Below, piece after piece: positions 55,075 through 63,697 of a stretch of 64,000 nt of DNA. The position numbers were made by a program, and so were the translations under genes. Positions within the stretch are counted from its first letter, which is position 1. The number at the start of each line of letters is the position of its first letter. The DNA is from CAMLOF01 sp041913045 (GTDB taxonomy: Bacteria > Pseudomonadota > Gammaproteobacteria > Burkholderiales > Burkholderiaceae_C): contig JAYSGB010000002.1 of NCBI GenBank assembly GCA_041913045.1, positions 148,676 through 212,675 on the forward strand, read 5' to 3'. Under the pieces are notes generated by a model. It ran no database searches and had not been told where the DNA came from. It saw only the letters and a program-made list of their open reading frames with translations.

Positions 55075-55209
55075 TTAACACGCAAAATCGGCAGTTATTA
55101 CCCATGTATCAACACGGCATGGGCACTTTGAACGCATAATCCGACAAAAAAGAACAGTCATTCTGCGAATCCAGGGAGTTGCCGCCATTTATCGAGCCAG
55201 ACTGCCTTC

Positions 55210-58203
55210 ATGACGACAGGGTCGAAACCACTGCCGACCGCCTTCTCCCGCTTGTACGCCGGGCTGGATTCCGCGTTGCAAGCGTTCTCGGCTTACTGGA
55301 TACCCCTGCTGGTGGGTCTCTTCTCGATTGTTGCCCTCGTCAGCTGGAACAGTGAATACCCGGCCAGCCAGGGCCAGACGCTGCCCTTCCATGCCAACAT
55401 GGAATCGGTTTCGGCGTCTGAACAGACCGTGGATTCGCTTCGCACGACGCCTGCGGTAACGCGTTGGGACACCCGTCTTTCGGAAAAACCGCTTTGGGTG
55501 TGGATCCCCCTTCCCGCGCCAGCCAACGGCACGCCGCGCGTGTTGGAGTTTCCTTCGCGCCATGCCACTGAAACACTCTGCTGGGACGGCAGCGACCTGA
55601 CGCAACTGGGCACGGTTACCAGAGAGGCCTTGGGCGGCGGCATGCGCGAGTCCCGTGCGGGCTTTGCCTTGGACCTTCCCCCCAATACAACGAGCGTGTT
55701 GTGTGAAGCGCGTTTCCTGGGTCCGGCACGCTTCACGGCCAAGGTATGGCAGCTGGATGAACTGGCCACGCGCGAACAGGAATTCCACCGCAACGCGGGC
55801 CTGCTCGATGGTGGCATGCTGGTGCTGGCCCTGTTCACGTTGATCGCGGGCTTCATCAACCGCGATCGCAATTACCTCGTCTTCGCGGCATGGCTGGTCA
55901 TCAACCTGCGCATGGCGGCTCTTTCGGCAGGCTGGGACCAGCAATGGCTGGGCCAGACCATTCCTTTTACGTGGCTGGTGCACCTGCGCCCCATCACGCT
56001 GGCGCTGTACTTCCTGGTCACGGTGGTGCTGTTCCGCACGCTGTTTGAAAACGATCTGCTCAAGACTGGTGTAGACAAGCTGGTGCGCGCCGTGCAGTGG
56101 GCGTGTTTTCCGTTGCTGCTGCTGTCGGCGGTGCTGCCTTATGCGCGCTTTCTGCCGCTCATCTGGGTGAGCACAGGCATAGGCATTGCCATCCTGGTGT
56201 ACTCGCTCACCCGCATTTTGCTGCGCACACGTTCGCGCGTGGCCATGTGGTATGCAGCCTCCATTGGCATTGCGCTTTTTGCCAGCCTGTACGAGGTGAT
56301 CTCGGCGGCATTGGGCATCAAGGGGTTGATCGGCGCGGTCAACAGCGTCACGGCGGCGCTGGCCTCCAGCCTGCTGGCCTCACTGGCCATTGCCGAGCAG
56401 ATGCGCCAGGAGCACCAGCAGCGGCTGGAAATCCAGGCCGAGCTGCAGCACGCGTATGAGGTCATTCCCATTGGCCTGTTCACGCTGGACCTGCGCGGGC
56501 GCTTCCTGAGCGCCAACCCCGCACTGCGCGACATGCTGGAGGCCGAAGTGATGGTGCCCGGCCAGGACCAGTGGCAGCACTACTTCAGTGACACGGATTG
56601 GGCACGCCTGTCCAGCCGCACCCTGGTAGGCGAACCGGTGGAGATGGAGCTTGCTCTGGCACAGCCCGGGCACGGCGCCAAACGCTTCCTGGTGAAGGCC
56701 GCGCTGGCCAGTGACAAGATCGAAGGTTCGCTGCAGGACATCACCGAAAAAGCGCTGGCCACGGAGCACCTGCAGTTCCTGGCCAACCACGACACGCTCA
56801 CCAAGGTGTTGAACCGCCGCGGCATTGAGACCATGCTGCAGTCGGGCCTGAACCGCCTGGGGCGCGGCAAGCCACTGGCCGTGGCCTACCTGGATCTCGA
56901 CCGCTTCAAGCTCATCAACGACCTGTACGGCCACACCGCTGGCGACGCCGTGCTGCAACAGGTTTGCGAGCGCGCGCAAGGCCCCTTGATGCCCAACATG
57001 CACATCGGGCGTGTGGGCGGCGACGAGTTCCTCATCGTGATGAGCGACACCCAGCTGGCCCAGGCTGAGACGGTGTGCCGCGAGATCGTGACCTGCCTGT
57101 CCACGGGCGCCTACCAGGTGGGTGACCGCGCCTTCCACGTGCGCGGGTCGATCGGGTTGATTGAGGTGGGGCTGGGCACGTCTGCCAAGGACGTGGTGTC
57201 CACCGCCGACCGCGCCTGCCGCGAGGCCAAGAAGGGCAAGGCCGGGCTGGTGGTGTACGAACAGGGCTCGCGCGTGTTCACCGACCACGAGGCTGAAATG
57301 CAACTGGTGGAGCGCCTGTCCACCAGCCAGACCATCGACGGGCTCTTCCTGGAGATGCAGCCCATCATGTCGCTCAGCCAGCCGCACGCTTCGCTGAACT
57401 TTGAAGTGCTGCTGCGCATGCACGACGCCAATGGCGACCGCGTGCCCACCGACCGCCTCATCCACGCTGGCGAGAACGCGGGCCGCATGGGCGTGATCGA
57501 CCGCTGGGTGCTGAGCACGGCGCTGGACTGGCTCAAGCGCAATGACTCGCGCTTGCCACTCAACCAGTTCGTCTGCCTGAACCTGAGCGGTGCGTCACTC
57601 AACGACGAACTGTTCATGGAGGACGTGTTCCGCATGCTGGAGGCCGCTGGCCCCATTGCGCACCGGCTGTGCCTGGAGATCACCGAAAGCGTGGCGCTGC
57701 ATGACATGGGCAACACGCGGCGGTTCATCGACAAGGTGCGCAGCTACGGTGCCAAGGTGGCGCTGGACGATTTTGGCGCGGGATACACCTCGTTCTCGTA
57801 CCTGAAGGACCTGCCTGCCGACCTGCTAAAGATCGACGGCAGTTTCATCGTCAACATGAACCGGCACCCGGCCAACGTGGCCATTGTGGAAGCCATCGTC
57901 AGCCTGGCGCAGAACCTGGGCATGAAGACGATTGCCGAGTGGGCCGAGGACTTTGAAACGGTGGAAACGCTGGCAGAGATTGGCGTGGACTACGTGCAGG
58001 GCTTTGTGGTGGCACGCCCGCAACACCCCGACAAGATCCTGAGCGTGCGTTCTGGCGCCGACTTCATCCAGGACAAGACGCTGCTGGACTACCTGAGCAC
58101 CCTGGCCGACGACGACGAACTCGGCCATGTGGACCTGGTGCTGGGTGAACCACAGCCCACCAGCGGGGCTGCGCCTGAGGCCCCGCACACCAAGGTCACT
58201 TGA
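55210..58203 (+). CDS. 7TM-DISM sensor with PAS, GGDEF and EAL domains
   Basis: A 997-residue membrane sensor. A periplasmic 7TMR-DISM-type beta domain (about 55-190) precedes a seven-helix membrane part (about 200-395). The cytoplasmic portion has a PAS domain (about 410-510), GGDEF (603-607) and EAL (EVLLR from 732, DDFGAG 853-858, Lys874, Glu910, Gln930). The RxxD inhibitory site is absent, since MPNM occupies its position. It is likely to detect a carbohydrate-like or other ligand and change c-di-GMP. It shares the divergent region with urtA, which may hint at joint control. Confidence 0.9.
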   Translation: MTTGSKPLPTAFSRLYAGLDSALQAFSAYWIPLLVGLFSIVALVSWNSEYPASQGQTLPFHANMESVSASEQTVDSLRTTPAVTRWDTRLSEKPLWVWIPLPAPANGTPRVLEFPSRHATETLCWDGSDLTQLGTVTREALGGGMRESRAGFALDLPPNTTSVLCEARFLGPARFTAKVWQLDELATREQEFHRNAGLLDGGMLVLALFTLIAGFINRDRNYLVFAAWLVINLRMAALSAGWDQQWLGQTIPFTWLVHLRPITLALYFLVTVVLFRTLFENDLLKTGVDKLVRAVQWACFPLLLLSAVLPYARFLPLIWVSTGIGIAILVYSLTRILLRTRSRVAMWYAASIGIALFASLYEVISAALGIKGLIGAVNSVTAALASSLLASLAIAEQMRQEHQQRLEIQAELQHAYEVIPIGLFTLDLRGRFLSANPALRDMLEAEVMVPGQDQWQHYFSDTDWARLSSRTLVGEPVEMELALAQPGHGAKRFLVKAALASDKIEGSLQDITEKALATEHLQFLANHDTLTKVLNRRGIETMLQSGLNRLGRGKPLAVAYLDLDRFKLINDLYGHTAGDAVLQQVCERAQGPLMPNMHIGRVGGDEFLIVMSDTQLAQAETVCREIVTCLSTGAYQVGDRAFHVRGSIGLIEVGLGTSAKDVVSTADRACREAKKGKAGLVVYEQGSRVFTDHEAEMQLVERLSTSQTIDGLFLEMQPIMSLSQPHASLNFEVLLRMHDANGDRVPTDRLIHAGENAGRMGVIDRWVLSTALDWLKRNDSRLPLNQFVCLNLSGASLNDELFMEDVFRMLEAAGPIAHRLCLEITESVALHDMGNTRRFIDKVRSYGAKVALDDFGAGYTSFSYLKDLPADLLKIDGSFIVNMNRHPANVAIVEAIVSLAQNLGMKTIAEWAEDFETVETLAEIGVDYVQGFVVARPQHPDKILSVRSGADFIQDKTLLDYLSTLADDDELGHVDLVLGEPQPTSGAAPEAPHTKVT

Positions 58204-58221
58204 GGGCCCTGCCCCACTGCC

Positions 58222-58941
58222 TTAGACCAGGTACAGGTCGGGGTGGTGGGTGTGGAACATGTAGTCACTCAAAGGGTGGTCCATGCTCTTCCACAGGTCT
58301 TCCACGTTGAACACGTCCAGGTACATGATGCGGTGCGGCAGGTTGAACACGTGCTGCAGCGGCACATAACCCATGCCAGGGTACACGTCCTGGAACAGCA
58401 GGCGTTCGTACTGGCGGTCGATCGGCGAGCGCGCCGTGATGACCATGTAGCGAATGTCGTTGAGCAGGCAGTAGTGGTAGTAGGCCTTGAACAGCACCGT
58501 CTTGACGACGCGGCCCACCTTGTCCTGCGTGATGCCCAGCCGCGTGGCTTCGGCCAGGCCCTTGCCCTGCATCCAGGTGGGCAGGTCGATGGTGCCTTCC
58601 ATGCCAAGCGGGCGGTGCCGGTTGGTCTGGATGCGCATGGTGCCCAGGGGTGAACCGTCGAGCTTGGATTCGGCCAGCAGCAAGGCCACGCCAGGTGCGG
58701 TGTCCAGCGGCTCGGGGCGCTGCAGAGCGGCTGCCACGGCAGGCTCAAGATGCCTTGCATAGGCGGCATGCCGTATGTTGACGGCTTTCTGGACTTCCTC
58801 TTCCGAACGTGCCAACCGCACCGTGAACGGCAACGATTCGCTGACCCCATGCTGCCGGACTGCTGCATGACCGGACGGCGCCCGTTCGTGCAACACATGC
58901 GCATGGCTCCCCAAAACCTCAGAAACAGCACTCGCGTACAT
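58222..58941 (-). CDS. FeeM-type N-acyltransferase (acyl-amino-acid synthase fold)
   Basis: A 239-residue protein with an N-acyl-homoserine-lactone synthase/FeeM-like GNAT fold: FTVRLARSEEEVQKAVNIRHAA near the start of the domain (in part), LGTMRIQTNRHRPL, and ITARSPIDRQYERLLF. FeeM proteins load acyl-ACP to make N-acyl amino acids. The ATG at 58941 has a strong GGAGG eight bases upstream; 58986 is an alternative. It lies between the c-di-GMP gene and the LuxR response regulator. The product here is unknown. Confidence 0.65.
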   Translation of the reverse strand: MYASAVSEVLGSHAHVLHERAPSGHAAVRQHGVSESLPFTVRLARSEEEVQKAVNIRHAAYARHLEPAVAAALQRPEPLDTAPGVALLLAESKLDGSPLGTMRIQTNRHRPLGMEGTIDLPTWMQGKGLAEATRLGITQDKVGRVVKTVLFKAYYHYCLLNDIRYMVITARSPIDRQYERLLFQDVYPGMGYVPLQHVFNLPHRIMYLDVFNVEDLWKSMDHPLSDYMFHTHHPDLYLV

Positions 58942-59055
58942 GGTGAATCCCTCCAGTGAACCGTCCACGGTCTCGCAGATCGGCATGAATTCACTTTACG
59001 CAGCAAGCATCACAACTTGAGTTGGAAAAACGCTGTTTCGGATGTCAGATTTCCC

Positions 59056-60060
59056 TTACACGCATGTCGGTCGTTGGAGCGATCGCACACGGTTCATGGC
59101 CATGGCGGCGGCAGCGGTGCGGGTTTCCACACCCAGCTTGGCGTGCACCCGTTCCAGGTGCTTTTTGACGGTGGCGGGGCTGGCACCCAGGATGTCGGCA
59201 ATGTCGCGGTTGATCTTGCCCTGCGACACCCAGTAGAGCACTTCGGCCTCGCGCGCTGTCAGCCCGAAAGCCTGCACAAGGCTCTCGATGGCGACGGCGT
59301 CGGAGGTCTCCTCCATCACGATGAGCCAGTCACCCCCTGCGCCTCCGGAAGGGTCGTCTTCGTCACCAATGTGGCGGTGCAGCCGGAAGGTCAGGCGGCG
59401 GGGGCCGAGTGTGAGCGTTAGGCGAGGCGGCTCCACCACGGGCCCGGCGGTTTCTTCGGACAGGTGGCGGCGCAGCCACTGCAGCACGGGCTCCGGCGTC
59501 ACCGGCGCCTCTGTGCCGCAGTAGCGGCGCAGCAGGTCGCGCGCCAGCGGGGTCTGCCACATCAGCTTGCCGTCGCTGGCGCGTACGGTGATGGTGGCGT
59601 ATCCAAATGCGTCGAGCGCGTTGCGTGCCTGCTGACGCTCCAGCGCGCCCTGGCGTGCCTGCCGGGCGGTGCGCAGGTGCACGCCCATGCGGGCAATCAC
59701 CTCCTGCGGCTTCACGGGTTTTGTCACGTAGTCCACACCGCCAGCGGCCAGCGCGGCCACCAGGTGTTCGGTTTCGGTCAGCCCGGTCATGAAGATGATG
59801 GGTATCTGCGCCGTCTCGGGGTTGGCTTTGAGGCGGCGAGCCACCTCGAAGCCGTCCATGCCCGGCATGACGGCATCCAGCAGCACCACGTCGGGTTGGG
59901 CCTGGCGCGCACGGGCCAAAGCGGTTTCACCATCAAGCGCCACCAGCACGGTGTGGCCGGTTTCATCCAGCGTGTCGTGCAGCACGGCCAGGTTCTCCGG
60001 CACGTCGTCCACGATCAGCACGACCGGGGCGTCATCATCCTCCAAGGTGTTCAGCCTCAT
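59056..60060 (-). CDS. response regulator with LuxR-type DNA-binding domain
   Basis: A 334-residue regulator. The receiver domain (about 11-130) has Asp62 (LLDAVMPGMDG), IVDDV and the Lys in YVTKPVKP. A middle region of about 130 residues follows, of unknown fold. A LuxR helix-turn-helix ends the protein (LTAREAEVLYWVSQGKINRD, then SPATVKKHLERVHAKLGV). The start at 60060 overlaps the end of the permease-kinase gene by 26 bases, so the two are translationally linked and probably form a phosphorelay. Confidence 0.88.
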   Translation of the reverse strand: MRLNTLEDDDAPVVLIVDDVPENLAVLHDTLDETGHTVLVALDGETALARARQAQPDVVLLDAVMPGMDGFEVARRLKANPETAQIPIIFMTGLTETEHLVAALAAGGVDYVTKPVKPQEVIARMGVHLRTARQARQGALERQQARNALDAFGYATITVRASDGKLMWQTPLARDLLRRYCGTEAPVTPEPVLQWLRRHLSEETAGPVVEPPRLTLTLGPRRLTFRLHRHIGDEDDPSGGAGGDWLIVMEETSDAVAIESLVQAFGLTAREAEVLYWVSQGKINRDIADILGASPATVKKHLERVHAKLGVETRTAAAAMAMNRVRSLQRPTCV

Positions 60061-63000
60061 CCAAGGCCTCCTGCAATATCTGTTCAATGGATTCAAAACG
60101 GAATTCGCGGGCGAGCGCACGCATGCGTTGCAGCGGTTGCGTGCAGTCCGCGTGCAGCTCGCTCAGGCGGTCGATCTGCTGCACAAAGCCACGGTAGTAG
60201 CCCAGGCGTGCCAGTTCGCGCAGCGTGCCCAGATCCGTGGCGTCCAGCCCATGCGCCAGTTGTGTCGCAGGCGGCCAGGTGGCTGCCGGTGTTGCCGCTG
60301 CCTGCGCAGCAACGTCGGCGGCCAGCCAGGTCAGCCCCAGTCGCTGCCCCAGCCAGTGCAGCAATTCGTCGCGCCTCACGGGCTTGACGAGAAAGTCTTG
60401 CGGCGGCAGGCCGATGTCGTTGTCCAACCCCTTGTCAAAGGCGTTGGCCGACACCACCGCCAGCGCTGGCGCGGGCTGCAGGCCCATGGTGCGGATGTGC
60501 CGCAGCGTTTCCCAGCCGTCCATGCCGGGCATGGCCAGGTCCATGAAAACCACGTCGGGCCGCAAGCCGTCGCGCAGAACGCGCAGCGCGTCTTCACCAT
60601 GGGTGGCCAGCGTTACCGCAAAGCCCAGGGGCTCCAGCCAGCGCGCCAGCAGCTGGCGGTCCGCCTCCTCGTTATCCACCACCAGCACCCGGCGGCGCGC
60701 ACCCTCGTAGCCCCGGTAAAGGGGTGCAAGCACGGGCTGTGCCGCCGGCGCCTCTTCGTTCAGCTCAGGCAGGAATAGGCGCAGGCGAAAGGTCGTACCC
60801 TCCCCCAGGCGGCTGCTGGCAGTCAGTTCGCCGCCCATCAGGTCGGCCAGCATGCGGGCAATGGTCAGCCCCAGGCCCGAGCCAGGCGCGCTGCCACTGG
60901 CGTGTGCCGCACCACGCGCAAAGGGTTCGAAGATGCGGTCCAGCTCCTCCGGCGCAATGCCGGGGCCGGTGTCGCTCACCTCGAAGGTGGCCATTTCCCG
61001 CACGTGGCGGATGCTCAACCTCACCTCACCGTGCTGGGTGAACTTCACTGCGTTGCCCAGCAGATTGATGAGGATCTGGCGCACACGTTTTTCGTCGGCC
61101 CGTACCACGGGCGGCCACCAGGCGGGCGCGTCGAACACAAAGCGCAGCCCCTTGGCCTGGGCTTGCCACTCGAACATGGCGGCCACCTCGCGCACGGTGT
61201 CCTGCCAGCGCCAGGGCTTCAAATCCAGCGTCAGCTTGCCAGATTCGATGCGCGCAATGTCCAGCGTGCCTTCGATGAGCGACAGCAGGTGGTCCCCGCC
61301 CCGGCGGATGACCTGGATGGCGTGCGAGCGGTGGGCGGGCATGCCTTCGTCTTCTTGGAGCAGTTGCGCGTAGCCCAGGATGCTGTTGAGCGGCGTGCGC
61401 AGTTCGTGGCTGATGTTGCTGATGTAGCGCGTCTTGGCCTGGTTGGCCTGGTCGGCCTGTTCGCGCGCGCGGTCGGCCACCTGCTTGGCCTGCTGCAGTT
61501 GTTCGTCGGTGCGGCGGTGAGAATCGATCTCCTGCATCAGCAACCGCGTCTGCCGGTTGGACTCTTCCTGCGCCACCTCGCGGCTCTTGTGCGCCAGCAC
61601 CAGCCACCACGCCACAATGGCCGTGACCAGCAGCAGCACCGCATACACCTTGATGAAGCCCGAACGCAGCACCGCCTCCATGCCCAGGGTCACGCCCTGC
61701 AGTTCCTGCCGGTACAGCACGCCCAGCACGGCGGCCAGCACGGGAGCCATCACCAGCATCAGCAGCGCGTAGTGCGCCAAGCCAGCGTCCAGGTAGGGCC
61801 ACCACGCGCGCGGCACCACGCGGCGCAGCGCGGCATTCCACTGGGCAGACAGGCGTGCGTGCGGCTTGCACAGGTCGCCGCAACGGGCGTCCAGCGTGCA
61901 ACAGAGCGAACAGATGGGCCCCTGGTAGGCCGGGCAGTGTGCGGTGTCTGGGGCTTCGTACTCGCCTTCGCAGATCACGCAACGGTGCATGCGCAGGCCC
62001 AGGTAGGCGCCGTCCTGCGCCGAAGCGGGTTGCGGTGTACGTGCCAGGTAGTACCGCCCATTCGTGGCCCAGGCAATTAGCGGCGACGCCACGAAGGCCG
62101 TGACCAGTGCCACCACCGCCGAAAACGCCTGCGCCATGGGGCCGAACAACCCCATGTGCGCCGTGATGGACAGAGCCGATGCCAGCGCCATCGCCCCCAC
62201 GCCCACGGGATTGATGTCGTACAGGTGGGCGCGCTTGAACTCGATGCCCGGCGGCGACCAGCCCATGGGTTTGTTGATGACCAGGTCCGCCACCACGGCC
62301 ATGATCCAGGCGATGGCAATGTTGGCGTACAGCCCCAGCACCTCGCCCAGGGCCTGGAACACGTTCATCTCCATCAGCATGAAGGCGATGAGCGTGTTGA
62401 ACACCACCCACACCACGCGCCCCGGGTGGCTGTGCGTCAGGCGCGAGAAGAAGTTGCTCCACGCCAGCGAGCCCGCGTAGGCGTTGGTGACGTTGATCTT
62501 GAGCTGCGACACCACCACGAACAGCGCCGTGGCCGCCACCGCCCAGCCATAGGGCAGCAGGTGCTCGTAGGCGGCCAGGTACATCTGGTTCGGGTCCACC
62601 GCGCGCTCGGCAGGCACCTGGTACTGCAGGGCCAGGTGCGCCAACAAGGCACCGCCCAGCATCTTCAGCACACCGGGCACCACCCAGCCAGGGCCGCCGC
62701 CCAGCACGCCCAGCCACCAGCGCGCACGCTTGCCCGGCCGTAGATCGGTCAGGCCCCCACGCTCCGGCGCTTCGCTGGTCGCTGCCCCCCGAGGGGGCTG
62801 ATCCGCCTTGTGACGGCCCAGCGACGGATCGGGCATGAAGCGCAGGTAGTCCGCCTGCTCCCCCATCTGGGTGATCAGCGCAATGCCCACGGTCAAAGCA
62901 GCACCAAACAGGTGCCATTGGAACGTCCCGCCCAAACCGGATTCACCTGCATAGTGCACAACACTCGTCAATGCACCAGGATCGAGCATCCACACCGCTA

Positions 63001-63661
63001 CATAGGGCACCACCATCATCACCAGCCACAGCGGCTGCGTCCACACCTGGAAACGGCTGATGACCGACACCCCGTGCGTGACCAGCGGAATGACCACCAC
63101 CGCGCACAAAAAGTAGCCCCATGCAGGCGGTATGCCCAGCGCCAGTTCCAGCGCATAGGCCATGACCGCCGCCTCCAGCGCAAAGAAGATGAAGGTGAAC
63201 GACGCGTAGATGAGCGAGGTGATGGTGGAGCCGATGTAGCCGAACCCCGCCCCCCTTGTGAGCAGGTCCATGTCCACCCCATACCGTGCGGCATAGACGC
63301 TGATGGGCAGCCCCGCCAGGAAGATGATCAACCCCGTGGCCAGGATGGCCCAGAAGGCGTTGATGAAGCCGTACTGCACCAGTAGCGTGGCACCCACCGC
63401 TTCCAGGATGAGGAACGACGCCACGCCGAACGCCGTGTTGGCCACGCGCCACTCCGACCACTTGCGAAAACGCTGCGGCGTGTAGCGCAGGGCGTAGTCC
63501 TCCATGGTCTCGCTGGCCACCCAGCTGTTGTAGTCGCGGCGCACCTTGATGATGCGCTGAGGTGGGTCGGTTCGAGCATTCACATGTAGCAAGGTGCAGC
63601 TTTCGTGCCATACGCCTGATGCCGGATTCCGCATGTCACCGTTCGCAGGCATACTGACCAT
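60035..63661 (-). CDS. NCS1 permease fused to a Cys-rich domain, histidine kinase and receiver
   Basis: A 1208-residue fusion. Residues about 40-540 are an NCS1/CodB-type nucleobase-cation symporter with about 12 helices. A Cys cluster follows (Cys561, 564, 576, 584, 587, 588, 594, 598), then two helices, a coiled-coil linker, HisKA with His752 (SHELRTP), an ATPase domain (NLLGNAVKF, DTGPGI), a receiver with Asp1041 and Lys1093, and a C-terminal helical part. Between about 283 and 312 there is a Pro/Arg/Gly-rich insert encoded by a dispersed repeat. It probably senses a nucleobase or hydantoin-like compound. The start is uncertain (63661; alternatives 63634 or GTG 63583). It is divergent from ureA by 36 bases. 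Confidence 0.85.
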   Translation of the reverse strand: MVSMPANGDMRNPASGVWHESCTLLHVNARTDPPQRIIKVRRDYNSWVASETMEDYALRYTPQRFRKWSEWRVANTAFGVASFLILEAVGATLLVQYGFINAFWAILATGLIIFLAGLPISVYAARYGVDMDLLTRGAGFGYIGSTITSLIYASFTFIFFALEAAVMAYALELALGIPPAWGYFLCAVVVIPLVTHGVSVISRFQVWTQPLWLVMMVVPYVAVWMLDPGALTSVVHYAGESGLGGTFQWHLFGAALTVGIALITQMGEQADYLRFMPDPSLGRHKADQPPRGAATSEAPERGGLTDLRPGKRARWWLGVLGGGPGWVVPGVLKMLGGALLAHLALQYQVPAERAVDPNQMYLAAYEHLLPYGWAVAATALFVVVSQLKINVTNAYAGSLAWSNFFSRLTHSHPGRVVWVVFNTLIAFMLMEMNVFQALGEVLGLYANIAIAWIMAVVADLVINKPMGWSPPGIEFKRAHLYDINPVGVGAMALASALSITAHMGLFGPMAQAFSAVVALVTAFVASPLIAWATNGRYYLARTPQPASAQDGAYLGLRMHRCVICEGEYEAPDTAHCPAYQGPICSLCCTLDARCGDLCKPHARLSAQWNAALRRVVPRAWWPYLDAGLAHYALLMLVMAPVLAAVLGVLYRQELQGVTLGMEAVLRSGFIKVYAVLLLVTAIVAWWLVLAHKSREVAQEESNRQTRLLMQEIDSHRRTDEQLQQAKQVADRAREQADQANQAKTRYISNISHELRTPLNSILGYAQLLQEDEGMPAHRSHAIQVIRRGGDHLLSLIEGTLDIARIESGKLTLDLKPWRWQDTVREVAAMFEWQAQAKGLRFVFDAPAWWPPVVRADEKRVRQILINLLGNAVKFTQHGEVRLSIRHVREMATFEVSDTGPGIAPEELDRIFEPFARGAAHASGSAPGSGLGLTIARMLADLMGGELTASSRLGEGTTFRLRLFLPELNEEAPAAQPVLAPLYRGYEGARRRVLVVDNEEADRQLLARWLEPLGFAVTLATHGEDALRVLRDGLRPDVVFMDLAMPGMDGWETLRHIRTMGLQPAPALAVVSANAFDKGLDNDIGLPPQDFLVKPVRRDELLHWLGQRLGLTWLAADVAAQAAATPAATWPPATQLAHGLDATDLGTLRELARLGYYRGFVQQIDRLSELHADCTQPLQRMRALAREFRFESIEQILQEALDEAEHLGG
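62755..62825. repeat. Dispersed GC-rich repeat, copy 2, inside the permease-kinase gene
   Basis: The core TCGCTGCCCCCCGAGGGGG at 62780-62798 is identical to 1221-1239. In this copy it is read in frame on the minus strand as part of a QPPRGAA... loop (about residues 283-312) between membrane helices. Outer boundaries are approximate. Confidence 0.6.
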
Positions 63662-63670
63662 TCAACTGTC

Positions 63671-63686
63671 CGGCACGCGTTTTGCT
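63671..63686 (+). promoter_or_regulatory. sigma-54-type promoter before ureA
   Basis: CGGCACGCGTTTTGCT matches the TGGCAC-N5-TTGCW consensus with one mismatch (first base). The GG and GC dinucleotides are separated by exactly ten bases. The predicted transcription start would be within a base or two of the ureA ATG at 63698, giving a nearly leaderless message. Confidence 0.55.
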
Positions 63687-63697
63687 CGAAACACACC

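Noticed and set aside
54930..55209. Sigma-54 promoter before urtA
   Set aside because: I searched both strands for GG-N10-GC with the expected flanks and found only candidates with the wrong spacing.
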